A stretch of DNA of 64,000 bases from JABDLO01 sp035327565. GTDB lineage: Bacteria; Bacteroidota; Bacteroidia; Chitinophagales; Saprospiraceae. Location: NCBI GenBank assembly GCA_035327565.1, contig DAOLDB010000010.1, positions 17,996 to 81,995 on the forward strand, in the 5' to 3' direction. Made by a program: the position numbers and the translations under genes. Below, one piece after another: positions 45,406-54,876 of this stretch. The stretch's first letter is position 1. Each line of letters starts with the position of its first letter. The notes under the pieces are model-generated. The model searched no databases, was not told the origin of the DNA, and saw only the letters and a program-made list of their open reading frames with translations.

Positions 45406-46854
45406 GTGGAAAACAAGAAAAAAGTAACCGTTGCCAAAGGAGATGGCATTGGAAAAGAAATCATGGACGTATGCCTTAAAATAATCAAGGCGTCCGGGGC
45501 TCCTGTAGAATTTGAAGAAATTCAGGTAGGGAAGGAAGTGTACCTCAGAGGGGTGGAATCAGGAATACCTGACTATGCATGGGAGGTGATGGGCCGAAAC
45601 AGAGTTTTATTGAAGGGTCCCATCGCAACCCCACAAGGTGGTGGATATAAAAGCTTGAATGTCACCATCCGTAAAACTATGGGATTATTCGCCAATGTAA
45701 GGCCTGCCCATTCATTTGATCCTTTTATCCGTACCAATTTTCCTCACATGAATCTGGTGGTCATCAGGGAAAATGAAGAAGATTTGTATGCCGGTATTGA
45801 ACACCAGCAAACCCCGGAAGTGGTGCAATGTTTGAAAATCATATCCAGACCGGGGAGTGAAAAAATTATCCGTTATGCCTTTGAATACGCAAAAGCCTAT
45901 GGGAGGAAGAAAGTAACTTGCATGACCAAGGACAACATCATGAAACACACAGATGGACTTTTTCATCAGATATTTGATGAAGTAAAAATCGAATATCCTG
46001 AGATAGAAGCAGAGCATTATATCATTGATATTGGGGCTGCTCGCCTGGCCAATACCCCTGAAAAATTTGATGTCATTGTTACGCTCAATTTATACGGAGA
46101 CATTATTTCGGACATTACTGCGGAAGTGTCGGGATCTGTGGGTTTGGGAGGATCTGCCAATATCGGTGAAAATTTTGCCATGTTTGAAGCCATCCATGGC
46201 TCAGCGCCTGACATAGCCGGTAAAAATATTGCCAATCCCAGTGGTTTATTACAGGGTGCCTCCATGATGCTGGTACACATTGGTCTTCCGGAATATGCAG
46301 CAACCATTCAAAATGCACTCTACAAGACCATAGAAGATGGGATCCATACGGGTGATATGAGAAGTCCATACTCCGAAGAAATTGTTGGTACCAGGGAATT
46401 TGGCCAGGCTATTATCGAAAGATTAGGGGTTCTGCCGGAAAAAATCAGGCCCATGAAACTTTCTTCGCATACCATTGAAGTAAAATTAAAGAATTATGTA
46501 AGGCCGGTCAAGACTCTGGTGGGTGCTGACATTTTTATTGACTGGGATGAAAAAGACAGAAATCCTGAAGTTCTTGGTAAATGGCTTGAAAAAATTTCCG
46601 GCAACGATCTGAATTTAAAGATGATTACCAATCGAGGGGTAAAAGTGTACCCGGGAGGAAGACCTGAAACCTATTGTTCTGACCATTGGAGATGCCGGTA
46701 TGTCAGCACTGCCGGCGATCAAAAGGAAATTTCTACACCTGCTTTGCTTAATGTCCTGAAAAACCTCACAGAAAAAGGGCCAGGGTTTATTAAAGTTGAA
46801 AATCTGTATTTATTCGACGGGGTTAGGGGCTATTCTCTGGGTCAGGGAGAATAA
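45406..46854 (+). CDS. icd: NADP-dependent isocitrate dehydrogenase (long form with C-terminal domain)
   Basis: This 482-residue protein starts at GTG; no ATG precedes the conserved start KKVTVAKGDGIGKEIM. The decarboxylating dehydrogenase core is present: KSLNVTIRKTMGLFANVRP (substrate Ser/Arg contacts), NLVVIRENEEDLYAGIEH, a metal-binding Asp segment NLYGDIISDITAEVSGSVGL, and HGSAPDIAGKNIANPSGLL. After about residue 340 an extra domain of about 140 residues (VKTLVGADIFIDWDEKDRNPEVLGKWLE) follows, as in the Thermus/rickettsia-type enzyme (TIGR02924 group). It converts isocitrate to 2-oxoglutarate, the substrate of SucA. Confidence 0.93.
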   Translation: MENKKKVTVAKGDGIGKEIMDVCLKIIKASGAPVEFEEIQVGKEVYLRGVESGIPDYAWEVMGRNRVLLKGPIATPQGGGYKSLNVTIRKTMGLFANVRPAHSFDPFIRTNFPHMNLVVIRENEEDLYAGIEHQQTPEVVQCLKIISRPGSEKIIRYAFEYAKAYGRKKVTCMTKDNIMKHTDGLFHQIFDEVKIEYPEIEAEHYIIDIGAARLANTPEKFDVIVTLNLYGDIISDITAEVSGSVGLGGSANIGENFAMFEAIHGSAPDIAGKNIANPSGLLQGASMMLVHIGLPEYAATIQNALYKTIEDGIHTGDMRSPYSEEIVGTREFGQAIIERLGVLPEKIRPMKLSSHTIEVKLKNYVRPVKTLVGADIFIDWDEKDRNPEVLGKWLEKISGNDLNLKMITNRGVKVYPGGRPETYCSDHWRCRYVSTAGDQKEISTPALLNVLKNLTEKGPGFIKVENLYLFDGVRGYSLGQGE

Positions 46855-46859
46855 ATGTC

Positions 46860-47435
46860 ATGAAGCCTGTATATCTTATTTTTTATAAACCGTATGGAGT
46901 TCTGTCTCAATTTTCTCAGGACTTTGATGGACAAAGTACATTAAAGGATTTCCTTAAAGACATTCCTGTTGACGCCTATCCTGTGGGAAGACTGGATAAA
47001 GACTCTGAAGGACTCCTGCTCATCAGCAATGACAAATCTTTACCCAGTGAATTACTGGAATCCGGCTCTGGAATTGAAAAAGAGTATTTTGTGCAGGTTG
47101 AAGGATTGATTTCTGAACAGGCTATTTCGATGCTCGCCAGGGGTATAGCCATCCGTTTTAATAAAAAATGGTATACCACCCTCCCTGCCCAAGTGAATAA
47201 AATTGCTGAGCCTTCCCTTCCTCCCCGCAATCCACCGGTGCGCTACAGGAAAAATATACCTACTTCATGGATCAGTATTCGAATCACTGAAGGAAAAAAC
47301 AGACAAATCAGAAGAATGTGTGCAGCAGCCGGTTTCCCGGTTCTAAGACTCATAAGGGTAAGGGTAGGAAATATCCCTCTGAAAAATCTACTCCCTGGAA
47401 AAACGCGGAAAGTAAAAAAGTCTGATATATTGTAA
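46860..47435 (+). CDS. rluE: RluE-type 23S rRNA pseudouridine synthase
   Basis: This 191-residue protein belongs to the RsuA/RluB/E/F family without an S4 domain, as in RluE. The catalytic block PVGRLDKDSEGLLLISND carries the active-site Asp, and EGKNRQIRRMCAAAGFPVLRLIRVRVG is the family C-terminal motif. RluE modifies 23S rRNA at position 2457 in E. coli. Exact target here is inferred. It begins 5 bases after icd and must share its transcript. Confidence 0.9.
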   Translation: MKPVYLIFYKPYGVLSQFSQDFDGQSTLKDFLKDIPVDAYPVGRLDKDSEGLLLISNDKSLPSELLESGSGIEKEYFVQVEGLISEQAISMLARGIAIRFNKKWYTTLPAQVNKIAEPSLPPRNPPVRYRKNIPTSWISIRITEGKNRQIRRMCAAAGFPVLRLIRVRVGNIPLKNLLPGKTRKVKKSDIL

Positions 47436-47806
47436 TCAATGTCTATTATTGAATTAGATAATAGTATCATTTTAAAACCGCTCTTCTCAAAGTATTCTTA
47501 TTTAACAGAATATGATAATTGCATCACAAAGGTTACTACAAAGTGCAAAGAGTTCACATAGTATCACTCTGAGCGGGTAGTGTCTAAAATATTTTTGAAT
47601 ATCCTATGTGCTAACATTGTGATCTTTGTGGTATAAAAATCCAGTAATCTAACTAAGTATTCGTAAACAGCAATGAGAATATAAATTTGAATATGCCTCA
47701 TTAATCAGATACATTTCTTATATACAGTTAAAATACTTTAGCTAGAAAAATTGCATCAATTTTTGTAGTTTCATGTTTTTAATTTACCAATGCAATTGTA
47801 GAAATC
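47436..47806. repeat. Spacer with an imperfect inverted repeat of CACAAAG/CACATAG units
   Basis: No gene. CACAAAG (47525-47531) and CACATAG (47555-47561) are mirrored by CTATGTG (47604-47610) and CTTTGTG (47624-47630), forming a nested imperfect hairpin about 106 bases long. Extra ACAAAG and GCAAAG words lie in the left arm. It resembles a small dispersed repeat or MITE-like relic. No second copy was noticed in this window. Confidence 0.4.
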
Positions 47807-49453
47807 ATGGAAAAATTTTGGTGGCTCTCAGTGTTACTATTTCTTTATTCATGTGGAAAAAGAAGTGAAAAATACGATGTTTTGTTTGTTAATGGAGTTA
47901 TATATGACGGATCCGGGCAAACTCCTTATATTGGCAATTTGGGCATACGGGGTGATACGATAGCCGCAATAGGTGCATTTTACGGACGAAGCGAAAACAC
48001 CATTGATGTTGATGGAAAAGCAATAGCACCTGGTTTTATTAATATGTTGAGCTGGGCAAATGTTTCATTGATCCATGATGGTAGATCTCAAAGCGACATC
48101 AGGCAGGGAGTAACACTGGAAGTTTTGGGTGAAGGGACTTCAATGGGGCCTTTGAATGATACCATGAAAGCAGCCATGAAAAAAAATCAGGGAGATATAC
48201 AATTTGATATTGAATGGAATACTTTGGGTGAATATTTACATTTTTTGGAAAAAAAAGGAATTTCTACCAATATCACCTCCTTTGTTGGTAATGGCACTAT
48301 ACGTGAATATATTATAGGAATGGACAATCGCAAAGCCACACCGGAGGAGATAAAAGCAATGCAGGATTTGCTGGATGTAGCTATGCAAGAGGGCGCTGTA
48401 GGCATTTCTTCCTCCCTGCTTTACGAGCCCAGCCGTTATGCCAACACCGATGAATTGATTGCATTGAGTAAAACGGCTGCACAATACGGAGGTATGTATA
48501 TATCTCACATCCGCGATGAAGGGGACTATCTGGTTGAGTCCGTAAAAGAACTTCTCACCATTGCCCGTGAAGCGGAGATCCGTGCTGAGATCTATCATCT
48601 GAAAGCATCCGGTGAGAACAATTGGCATAAAATGGATGAAGTCATTGCTATGATCGATAATGCCAGAGAAGAAGGATTGTCCATCACTGCTGATATGTAT
48701 ACCTATAATGCCAGCTCCACTGGACTTCATATCCAATTACCTGAATGGGTGCGCGATGGAGGTATTGAAGTAGCAATCGAAAGACTGAAGGACACGCGAT
48801 TGCGCAGCAGAATTATCCGCGATATCCGTTTTGACAGGCCTCCGGATAAAATTATGTTTGTTGGTTTTCGTAACCCGGAATTGAGGAAATATATAGGGAA
48901 ACGACTTTCTGAAGTAGCCATGGAACTGCGTAAATCACCCAAAGAAACTATGATGGATCTGATTGTAGAGGACAATAGCCGTATACAGGTAGTTTATTTT
49001 TCAATGTCCGAAGAGAATATCAGGAAGATAATCGTTCAACCCTGGATGAGTTTTTGTTCTGATGCGGGATCTTATTCTGCAGAAGGTGTATTTCTTCAGC
49101 AAAGTACACATCCCAGAGCTTATGGATCTTTTGCCAGAGTAATAGGTAAATACAGCAGAGATGAAGAATTATATCCTTTGGAAGAAGGCATCCGGCGGTT
49201 GACTTCATTTCCGGCAGAAGTATTAAGGATTCAGAACCGGGGCCGGTTAAGTCAGGGCTATTTTGCTGATATTGTGGTATTTGATCCCCGCGAAGTACGT
49301 GACCTTGCCACATTTGAAGAACCTCACCAATATGCTGAAGGTGTTCATCATGTTTTGGTCAATGGGGTATTTGTCTTACAGGATGGAGAGCATACCGGAG
49401 CCTTTCCCGGTCGTTTTGTAAAAGGATCGGGAGCTATGGCAAATTCACAATAA
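47807..49453 (+). CDS. N-acyl-D-amino-acid deacylase-like amidohydrolase lipoprotein
   Basis: The 548-residue lipoprotein (LFLYSC, Cys16) has the composite barrel of D-aminoacylases: VLFVNGVIYDGSGQTPYIGNLGIRGD, ISHIRDEG (metal His), IYHLKASG (second metal His) and FCSDAGS (catalytic Asp), with SYSAEG and STHPRAYGSFARV following. The expected HxH after PGF is replaced by GFINMLSWANVSLIHDGRSQSD, with Leu and Trp at the two His positions, and the metal Cys site reads TLEVLGEG. This looks like a distinct subfamily rather than a mutation, because the surrounding sequence is orderly. Periplasmic or surface-facing; substrate unproven. Confidence 0.88.
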   Translation: MEKFWWLSVLLFLYSCGKRSEKYDVLFVNGVIYDGSGQTPYIGNLGIRGDTIAAIGAFYGRSENTIDVDGKAIAPGFINMLSWANVSLIHDGRSQSDIRQGVTLEVLGEGTSMGPLNDTMKAAMKKNQGDIQFDIEWNTLGEYLHFLEKKGISTNITSFVGNGTIREYIIGMDNRKATPEEIKAMQDLLDVAMQEGAVGISSSLLYEPSRYANTDELIALSKTAAQYGGMYISHIRDEGDYLVESVKELLTIAREAEIRAEIYHLKASGENNWHKMDEVIAMIDNAREEGLSITADMYTYNASSTGLHIQLPEWVRDGGIEVAIERLKDTRLRSRIIRDIRFDRPPDKIMFVGFRNPELRKYIGKRLSEVAMELRKSPKETMMDLIVEDNSRIQVVYFSMSEENIRKIIVQPWMSFCSDAGSYSAEGVFLQQSTHPRAYGSFARVIGKYSRDEELYPLEEGIRRLTSFPAEVLRIQNRGRLSQGYFADIVVFDPREVRDLATFEEPHQYAEGVHHVLVNGVFVLQDGEHTGAFPGRFVKGSGAMANSQ

Positions 49454-49561
49454 TAACATTATCAATGAATTAGAAAACAGGTATAAATTATATGATTTTC
49501 TTTTAGAGCGTTCTTTTACAACAGTATATGTTTTTGAAACCTGTTGAAAAAAATCAAAGTC

Positions 49562-49804
49562 ATGAATCCTATAAAATCAGACAAAATGCTGCACACTGGA
49601 AAGGACAGGTCGATGATTATTCCTGAAATCCTTTCTGAGAAACTTCAGAAGGATCATATATTAAACCTCCAATTTCAAAAATTAAGTCCAGGAAAAAGAA
49701 AGGAATACATTCATTATCTGACCACCGCAAAAAAAGAATCTACAAAACAGCAACGTTTACAAAAAATTGTACTTTTGATCCTTAAGGGGAAGGGTATGAA
49801 ATAA
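49562..49804 (+). CDS. YdeI/OmdA-domain small protein
   Basis: The 80-residue protein starts at the ATG at 49562; a TTG six codons upstream is less likely. It matches the C-terminal part of YdeI/OmpD-associated proteins: IPEILSEKLQKDHILNLQFQKLSPGKRKEYIHYLTTAKKESTKQQRLQKIV. Full-length relatives usually carry an additional N-terminal DUF1905 or DUF1801 domain, absent here. Function unknown, although some members have been linked to bacteriocin or peptide resistance. Confidence 0.7.
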   Translation: MNPIKSDKMLHTGKDRSMIIPEILSEKLQKDHILNLQFQKLSPGKRKEYIHYLTTAKKESTKQQRLQKIVLLILKGKGMK

Positions 49805-49890
49805 AATAACCCGATACGGATAGATTTCTTTTTACTGATGACATAATTCCCCGAAAATTATTTGCTATTTAGTACATTTCACTCCAATTT

Positions 49891-50319
49891 ATGATGACTT
49901 TGACCCCTTTTCATTTGGCTGTTCCTGTTTCAAATCTTGAGGAAGCCCGTTTATTTTACAAGGAAGTGATAGGATGCGATGAAGGCCGAAGCTCTGACCA
50001 CTGGGTGGATTTTAATTTTTTTGGCCACCAGTTCGTCATTCACTATAAAGAATTACCAGCCAATGAAGATCGTTTACAACATAATCCTGTAGACGGCCAT
50101 AATGTGCCGGTTCCTCATTTTGGTGTAGTATTGGAATGGGAAAGCTGGCACCAATTGGTGGAGCGTCTGAAAGCAAAAGGGGTACATTTTGTAATAGAAC
50201 CCTATATCCGGTTCAAAGGACAGGTAGGGGAACAGGCTACCATGTTTTTTTTAGATCCCAGCGGCAATGCATTGGAATTCAAATCCTTTAAGGACATGAG
50301 TCAAATTTTTGCCAGGTAA
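49891..50319 (+). CDS. VOC (glyoxalase/dioxygenase superfamily) protein
   Basis: This 142-residue protein has paired beta-alpha-beta-beta-beta modules of the vicinal oxygen chelate fold. TPFHLAVPVSNLEEARLFYKEVIG gives the first metal His and helix. PHFGVVLEWESWHQLVERLKAKGVHF starts the second half, and FFLDPSGNALEFKSF supplies the metal Glu. It is a single-domain enzyme that probably binds a divalent metal. Substrate unknown. It is convergent with the S9 peptidase gene. Confidence 0.9.
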   Translation: MMTLTPFHLAVPVSNLEEARLFYKEVIGCDEGRSSDHWVDFNFFGHQFVIHYKELPANEDRLQHNPVDGHNVPVPHFGVVLEWESWHQLVERLKAKGVHFVIEPYIRFKGQVGEQATMFFLDPSGNALEFKSFKDMSQIFAR

Positions 50320-50366
50320 GAGAATATGAACAAATATACATGATCATTTTCCTTCTGTAAGCCCTG

Positions 50367-52748
50367 CTAACGCAAGGTTTCTTCAAAAAGACGATAGATT
50401 CTTTTATATTCATCTAACCAACTGCTCGGCTCCGCGAAACCATGGTCTTCCAAAGGAAAAATGGCCATTTCCCATCGATCTTTGCCCAGTTCTATCAACT
50501 TTTGTGACAATCGAACGACATCCTGAAAATGAACGTTGACATCAATCATCCCGTGCAACATCAATAATTTTCCTTTTAGTCCATCGGCAAAATATATCGG
50601 GGAGCTCTGATAATAGGCTTCTGGATCTTCAACCGGGGTATTGAGAATATTGGCTGTGTAGCCATGATTATAATGAGCCCAGTCAGCTACTGACCGAAGT
50701 GCTGCACCACTGACAAAAGTCTCAGGATTCTTAAACATGGCCATCAGAGTGATAAATCCTCCATAGGAACCCCCATAAATTCCAATCTTGTTCCTCCCTA
50801 TCCGGTGATTTTCGACAAGCCAACGTGCTCCGTCTACCTGATCGCTTAAATCTTTACCCCCCATGTGCCGGTAAATGGCTGTCCGCCAATCCCTGCCATA
50901 TCCACTACTGGCTCTGAAATCTATATCCAATACAGTGTATCCATTATCCGCCAGGAAATTGTGAAACATGTACTCCCTGAAATAGGACGACCACCATTGA
51001 TGTACATTTTGCAAGTATCCGGCGCCATGGACAAAGATCACTGCAGGTCCGTTCCTCACGGGTTTAACAGGTTTATAAAGTCGCGCAGGAACCTGTACAC
51101 CATCCGAAGCGGCAAACCATACCAATTCAGGCTCTCTCCATTTGTACTTTTTAAACGCCGGCAAAGTAGAATCGGTAATTTTTGTCATGCTCGCTCCAGC
51201 TTCATTGGGCATCAGAAAGAGTTCCCAGGGAATATTGCTGACGGAATACCGGAGGGCTAAATACTTTTCATCGGGAGAAAGGCTAACCTGGTGGCCTCCT
51301 TTCAGGGAGGTAATTTTTTTCCACTCTCCGGTTTCAGCACTGACATGATAAAAATGTTGTTCATGCGGACCTTCCTTATTGGCGGTAATAAAAAAAGTTT
51401 TTCCGTCCCGGGATAAGGTTGCTGAAAGGATTTCAAAATTGCCGGATGTTAAAGCTTTCACTTTTTTATTCTCCGGATCGGAAATATAAATATGAGAATA
51501 TCCCGTCTTTTCGGATTGAAACCAGAATAGTTCCTGACCGGGAATCCATCCGGAAGAACCAGGTGCTGCATTCCAACTGAAAATTCCCGGGCCCCCAATC
51601 CAGGCTTCGTCTCTTTGACGGTCTATTTCCATTAATTTTCCTGTAGAGGGATCCAATATAGCCAGCCATCGGTCTTTGTTGTCCAAAGATTTAATTTCAA
51701 CCATTGCTTTTCCGGAGTCACTGAAAAAGGGACCATGGATAATGGCGGGTCTTGCTTTATCGTATTGATTTTTATATTCTGAAGTATCATTATGGTATAA
51801 ATGTAAAAATTCAGGTTTATCCTTAATCCCAGTCAATTCTTTTAAAGATACCTGATAAATACTATCCTTCTCCAGGTGGTGTATATGCATTTGATGCTGA
51901 ACAGATCCGGAACCTACCTTCTCTCTGGTTCTTAATTCAGTTGTATAACCAGAGGTAGTTACATAATCCGGAACAACCGTATTTGCGCCACGTTGAATGC
52001 GTGTCGTCCTGTAAAAAATATACTGCTCATCGGGACTGATACGCAAATCGGTTAATTGCTCGTCTCCCAAATAAATCGTTTTGGGGCGTTTCTGGCGCTG
52101 ACTTTCTCTTCTTTCTTTTTGTAATTCGCCTACTCTTTCTCTGTATTGTAACACATCAAACAATGAAAACTGATCCTCCTTTAACCATTTTTCGGCTTCC
52201 GATGGGTTGGCTTCATGCTTTTCCCTTCCTGACCGGAAATCCGTCAGTTGTTGTATAACTCCTGCCCGTATTTCCCATGAAAACAAATTATTATCCTGAC
52301 GATAGTAAATCTTAGTTCCATCCTTTGAGAAGTATGGATTACTTTCTGACGCTAAAGTATTTGTAAGTTGTATCAATGAGTCATTATCGTGATGGTAAAG
52401 AAACAGATCTCCTTCCCTTGAAAATACCATTTGGGTAAAATCTTTATTCCATTGTCCACTGGCAGGTATTGAATTAAAATCCCCATCATCCAACTTAACG
52501 GGCTTGGGATCCGTAACCATTGTTCGGTAAGTGGAACGTAAGGTATCCGTAGCACTAGGATTCCATGAAAAGAAAACATTTTTACTATCGGCAGACCATT
52601 GGATATTTTCGGGAGAAAACCCCGTAAATCTTTCTCCTTGCATAATATCTTCCAGTTTGAGAATGGACTGATTGCGATATTGAGCATTCAAAGAAACCCA
52701 TATTAAGAAAAAACAAATGGATAAAACTCTCCCTTTCATCATTTTCAT
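50367..52748 (-). CDS. S9 family prolyl oligopeptidase / dipeptidyl peptidase
   Basis: This 793-residue exported enzyme has a signal peptide ending VSLNAQ. An N-terminal beta-propeller (DPP IV-like, about residues 30-520) with repeated TNTLASESNPYFSKDGTKIYYRQ-type blades is followed by the alpha/beta-hydrolase domain. The catalytic Ser lies in GGSYGGF (about residue 657), the Asp in MIDVNVHF (about 734) and the His in EDHGF (about 769). It releases short peptides in the periplasm or outside the cell. Several ATGs (codons 1, 3, 4) could start it. Confidence 0.93.
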   Translation of the reverse strand: MKMMKGRVLSICFFLIWVSLNAQYRNQSILKLEDIMQGERFTGFSPENIQWSADSKNVFFSWNPSATDTLRSTYRTMVTDPKPVKLDDGDFNSIPASGQWNKDFTQMVFSREGDLFLYHHDNDSLIQLTNTLASESNPYFSKDGTKIYYRQDNNLFSWEIRAGVIQQLTDFRSGREKHEANPSEAEKWLKEDQFSLFDVLQYRERVGELQKERRESQRQKRPKTIYLGDEQLTDLRISPDEQYIFYRTTRIQRGANTVVPDYVTTSGYTTELRTREKVGSGSVQHQMHIHHLEKDSIYQVSLKELTGIKDKPEFLHLYHNDTSEYKNQYDKARPAIIHGPFFSDSGKAMVEIKSLDNKDRWLAILDPSTGKLMEIDRQRDEAWIGGPGIFSWNAAPGSSGWIPGQELFWFQSEKTGYSHIYISDPENKKVKALTSGNFEILSATLSRDGKTFFITANKEGPHEQHFYHVSAETGEWKKITSLKGGHQVSLSPDEKYLALRYSVSNIPWELFLMPNEAGASMTKITDSTLPAFKKYKWREPELVWFAASDGVQVPARLYKPVKPVRNGPAVIFVHGAGYLQNVHQWWSSYFREYMFHNFLADNGYTVLDIDFRASSGYGRDWRTAIYRHMGGKDLSDQVDGARWLVENHRIGRNKIGIYGGSYGGFITLMAMFKNPETFVSGAALRSVADWAHYNHGYTANILNTPVEDPEAYYQSSPIYFADGLKGKLLMLHGMIDVNVHFQDVVRLSQKLIELGKDRWEMAIFPLEDHGFAEPSSWLDEYKRIYRLFEETLR

Positions 52749-52920
52749 AGTAAAATATTTAAAACTTCAGAATCCGGAATATTCCGGAAGTAAATAAGGA
52801 TCAGCACCACAGGTAAAGGTAGGTATAATTTACACAGCACTACAGATTTCAAGTATAATTTTAGATAATCCTACCCCGTCCATTCATTAAAATATTCAAC
52901 AATTGTAAATCAAATAAAAC

Positions 52921-53855
52921 CTATTCCTCAGGAACTTCTAAATGGTAGAAACCCACAGCATAGCCTCCCCAGATGCCAAGAGCTCCTTCCACTTTAAAAC
53001 TGATCCTGGTATTGAATGCAAAATGCCCTCCACTGTTGGCAGAGAAATCGAGTGTATTCCAGAAATCAAAATGCTCTCTGTCCAGGGTCAACCGCTTAAT
53101 AACAACACTATCACCCCGTGTAAAAAGTCCAAAAGTGTCACTACTGAAGACACCCCCTCTTGCCTCGGCTAACTTCAAAGGAAACTCGAAACGCCGGCCA
53201 TCAAAAAATACATTGTCTGTGACAGCAAAAAATGAAGGAATTAATGGGCTCCCATGGGTCGATGTTTTATATCTGTAAAAATTGCTCTCGTCCGGGTGGA
53301 TCCTGCACCCTTACCAAAAGTCTGGCGAATGTATCATTAGGTTTTCTGCGTAGATCAGTCCACCGGAAAAATTCCAAAGGTACAAATCGTGGTATAGTAG
53401 TGAATGCCTGAATCTTCCTGTTATTAACGGTTGTATTCAGTTGAAAACTCCCTCCTTCCCCGCAATCCAATGCATCAAAAATATCAACATAAATACAAAT
53501 GTCAGTAGCATGCCCCACCAGGAATGATATTCAATAAACGCAATGCTTCCTCCCTTAATGATTCAGGAATATCCAATAAACATAATTCCGAATGCTGTAC
53601 CGCCCTGTTTCCATCATACTCTTCAACCTCTTCATTGCGGATGAACAGTTGATCCAGGGTAGTCCTGTCAATCGTTGAAAGAAAGGAAATGCTACCGGTG
53701 ATCAATACGAAATCAGGAGTACTACCTTCTCCTGCTTCAATAAAACCTTCAACTACATATTGTTGATTTTCCTCTAAGGTTTTAGGGTCAAACACTTCAA
53801 TACAATTCGCAAAGCAAACATACGGGTTAGAATGCGGCTTGAATTTTTCTACTAA
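52921..53855 (-). pseudogene. Frameshifted DUF4249-like gene lacking its signal peptide
   Basis: Three overlapping minus-strand frames join into one DUF4249-type protein if one base is removed at each of two homopolymers: the GGGG at 53516-53513 and the TTTTT at 53281-53277. The first joins LNIIPGG to ATDICIYVDIFDAL; the second joins GREQF to YRYKTSTHG and PLIPSFFAVTD. The N-terminal frame opens after a stop at 53858 with no ATG and without a hydrophobic signal core (KPHSNPYVCFANCIEVFD), so the export signal also seems lost. Either a decayed paralogue of the 39.3-kb gene family or assembly errors. Neighbouring genes are intact. Confidence 0.75.
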
Positions 53856-53865
53856 TTAATAAAAT

Positions 53866-54666
53866 TTAACGAAGAAGGTGATGACAATTCTCTGAATCAT
53901 CCGCTTTGAATACAGATAAAGAATGAAGTAAGGCTAAAGCAGCAGCTTCTGCTTCTTCATTATCAAAATATCCTGTATTCAAAGTGAATCGAGTCCTACC
54001 TTTCTCATAAGAGGTAGTAATCCAAAATGGTATACCGGTTTCTTTTCTCACATATTGTGTCATAAGTTCCGCTTCATTCCGGTCGGAGTAGGTTGCCAAA
54101 CGCAAAATTCTGTGATTTTTAGTATGTGTTAGTAAGAATTCTGAATTCTGGATTGGTGAATCACCTACAGGCTTAGCCCTATAATTCCATACCTCTCCGG
54201 CTTTTGGTACTGAATTGTTTCTTATTCTTTGAAATGATGGGTGCAGATGAGAATCTGAGAAGTATTCCAGTAAATTATTCCATTCATTTTTATCCATTAC
54301 ATCTTCAATTCTTTCCACAACCCTTTGATTGGGTCCAATGATCAGCAAGGTGGGTAGAATTTTGATATGCATTCTATTTTTTAAATCATATCCCTCCGGT
54401 GTATCTACATCAATAAAAATGGTTTCAAATGTTGCCTCCATTTTGTTCTTGATATTAGGTTCGTTGAAAACAAATGCATTCATCCAATGGCAGGGTTTAC
54501 ACCATGTTGCACTAAAAATCATCAATGTATACTGATTTTGGCGGATAGAAGGGTATTTCTCCATTATTTGGTATTGCTCAGGCTCGATCTCATTGAATGC
54601 AATAAATGAAAAGGATGGGATCATAGCAAAAATGACAAAACAAACGCACAGGACGAAAATTTTCAT
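53866..54666 (-). CDS. Periplasmic thioredoxin-like protein with C-terminal SPOR-like domain
   Basis: This 266-residue protein has an N-terminal signal or anchor (CVCFVIFAMIPSFSF) and a thioredoxin domain with SATWCKPCHWMNAFVF (redox Cys pair, about residues 56-59) and the cis-Pro segment KILPTLLII. The last 80 residues resemble a SPOR-type module (RILRLATYSDRNEAELMTQYVRKETGIPFWITTSYEKGRTRFTLNTGYFDNEEAE). SPOR domains bind denuded peptidoglycan, so the protein may bring disulfide chemistry to the septum. That is inference. Confidence 0.85.
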   Translation of the reverse strand: MKIFVLCVCFVIFAMIPSFSFIAFNEIEPEQYQIMEKYPSIRQNQYTLMIFSATWCKPCHWMNAFVFNEPNIKNKMEATFETIFIDVDTPEGYDLKNRMHIKILPTLLIIGPNQRVVERIEDVMDKNEWNNLLEYFSDSHLHPSFQRIRNNSVPKAGEVWNYRAKPVGDSPIQNSEFLLTHTKNHRILRLATYSDRNEAELMTQYVRKETGIPFWITTSYEKGRTRFTLNTGYFDNEEAEAAALALLHSLSVFKADDSENCHHLLR

Positions 54667-54791
54667 ATAGAATATATCTATAATTTTTAAATATATGATT
54701 ATCTGTACTTAACATAGGCAATAAAAATGCCAAACTCCACTTCCGAGGACTTCAGTCCCTAGTACGGATATCTAAAATTTGTTTGGTTTTC

Positions 54792-54821
54792 TTGTCCTGT
54801 CTGCAATATTGTCTAAATTTG
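54792..54821 (+). promoter_or_regulatory. Promoter of fabH
   Basis: TTG (54792-54794), 19 bases, TAAATTTG (54814-54821) fits the Bacteroidota -33/-7 consensus in both boxes and spacing. Transcription would begin near 54828, 49 bases before the ATG at 54877, which also supports that start over the TTG at 54868. Confidence 0.65.
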
Positions 54822-54876
54822 CGGGTCGTAATATTACCAACGGCTCATTATTTGCCTGTTAAAAAAATTGAATGGA

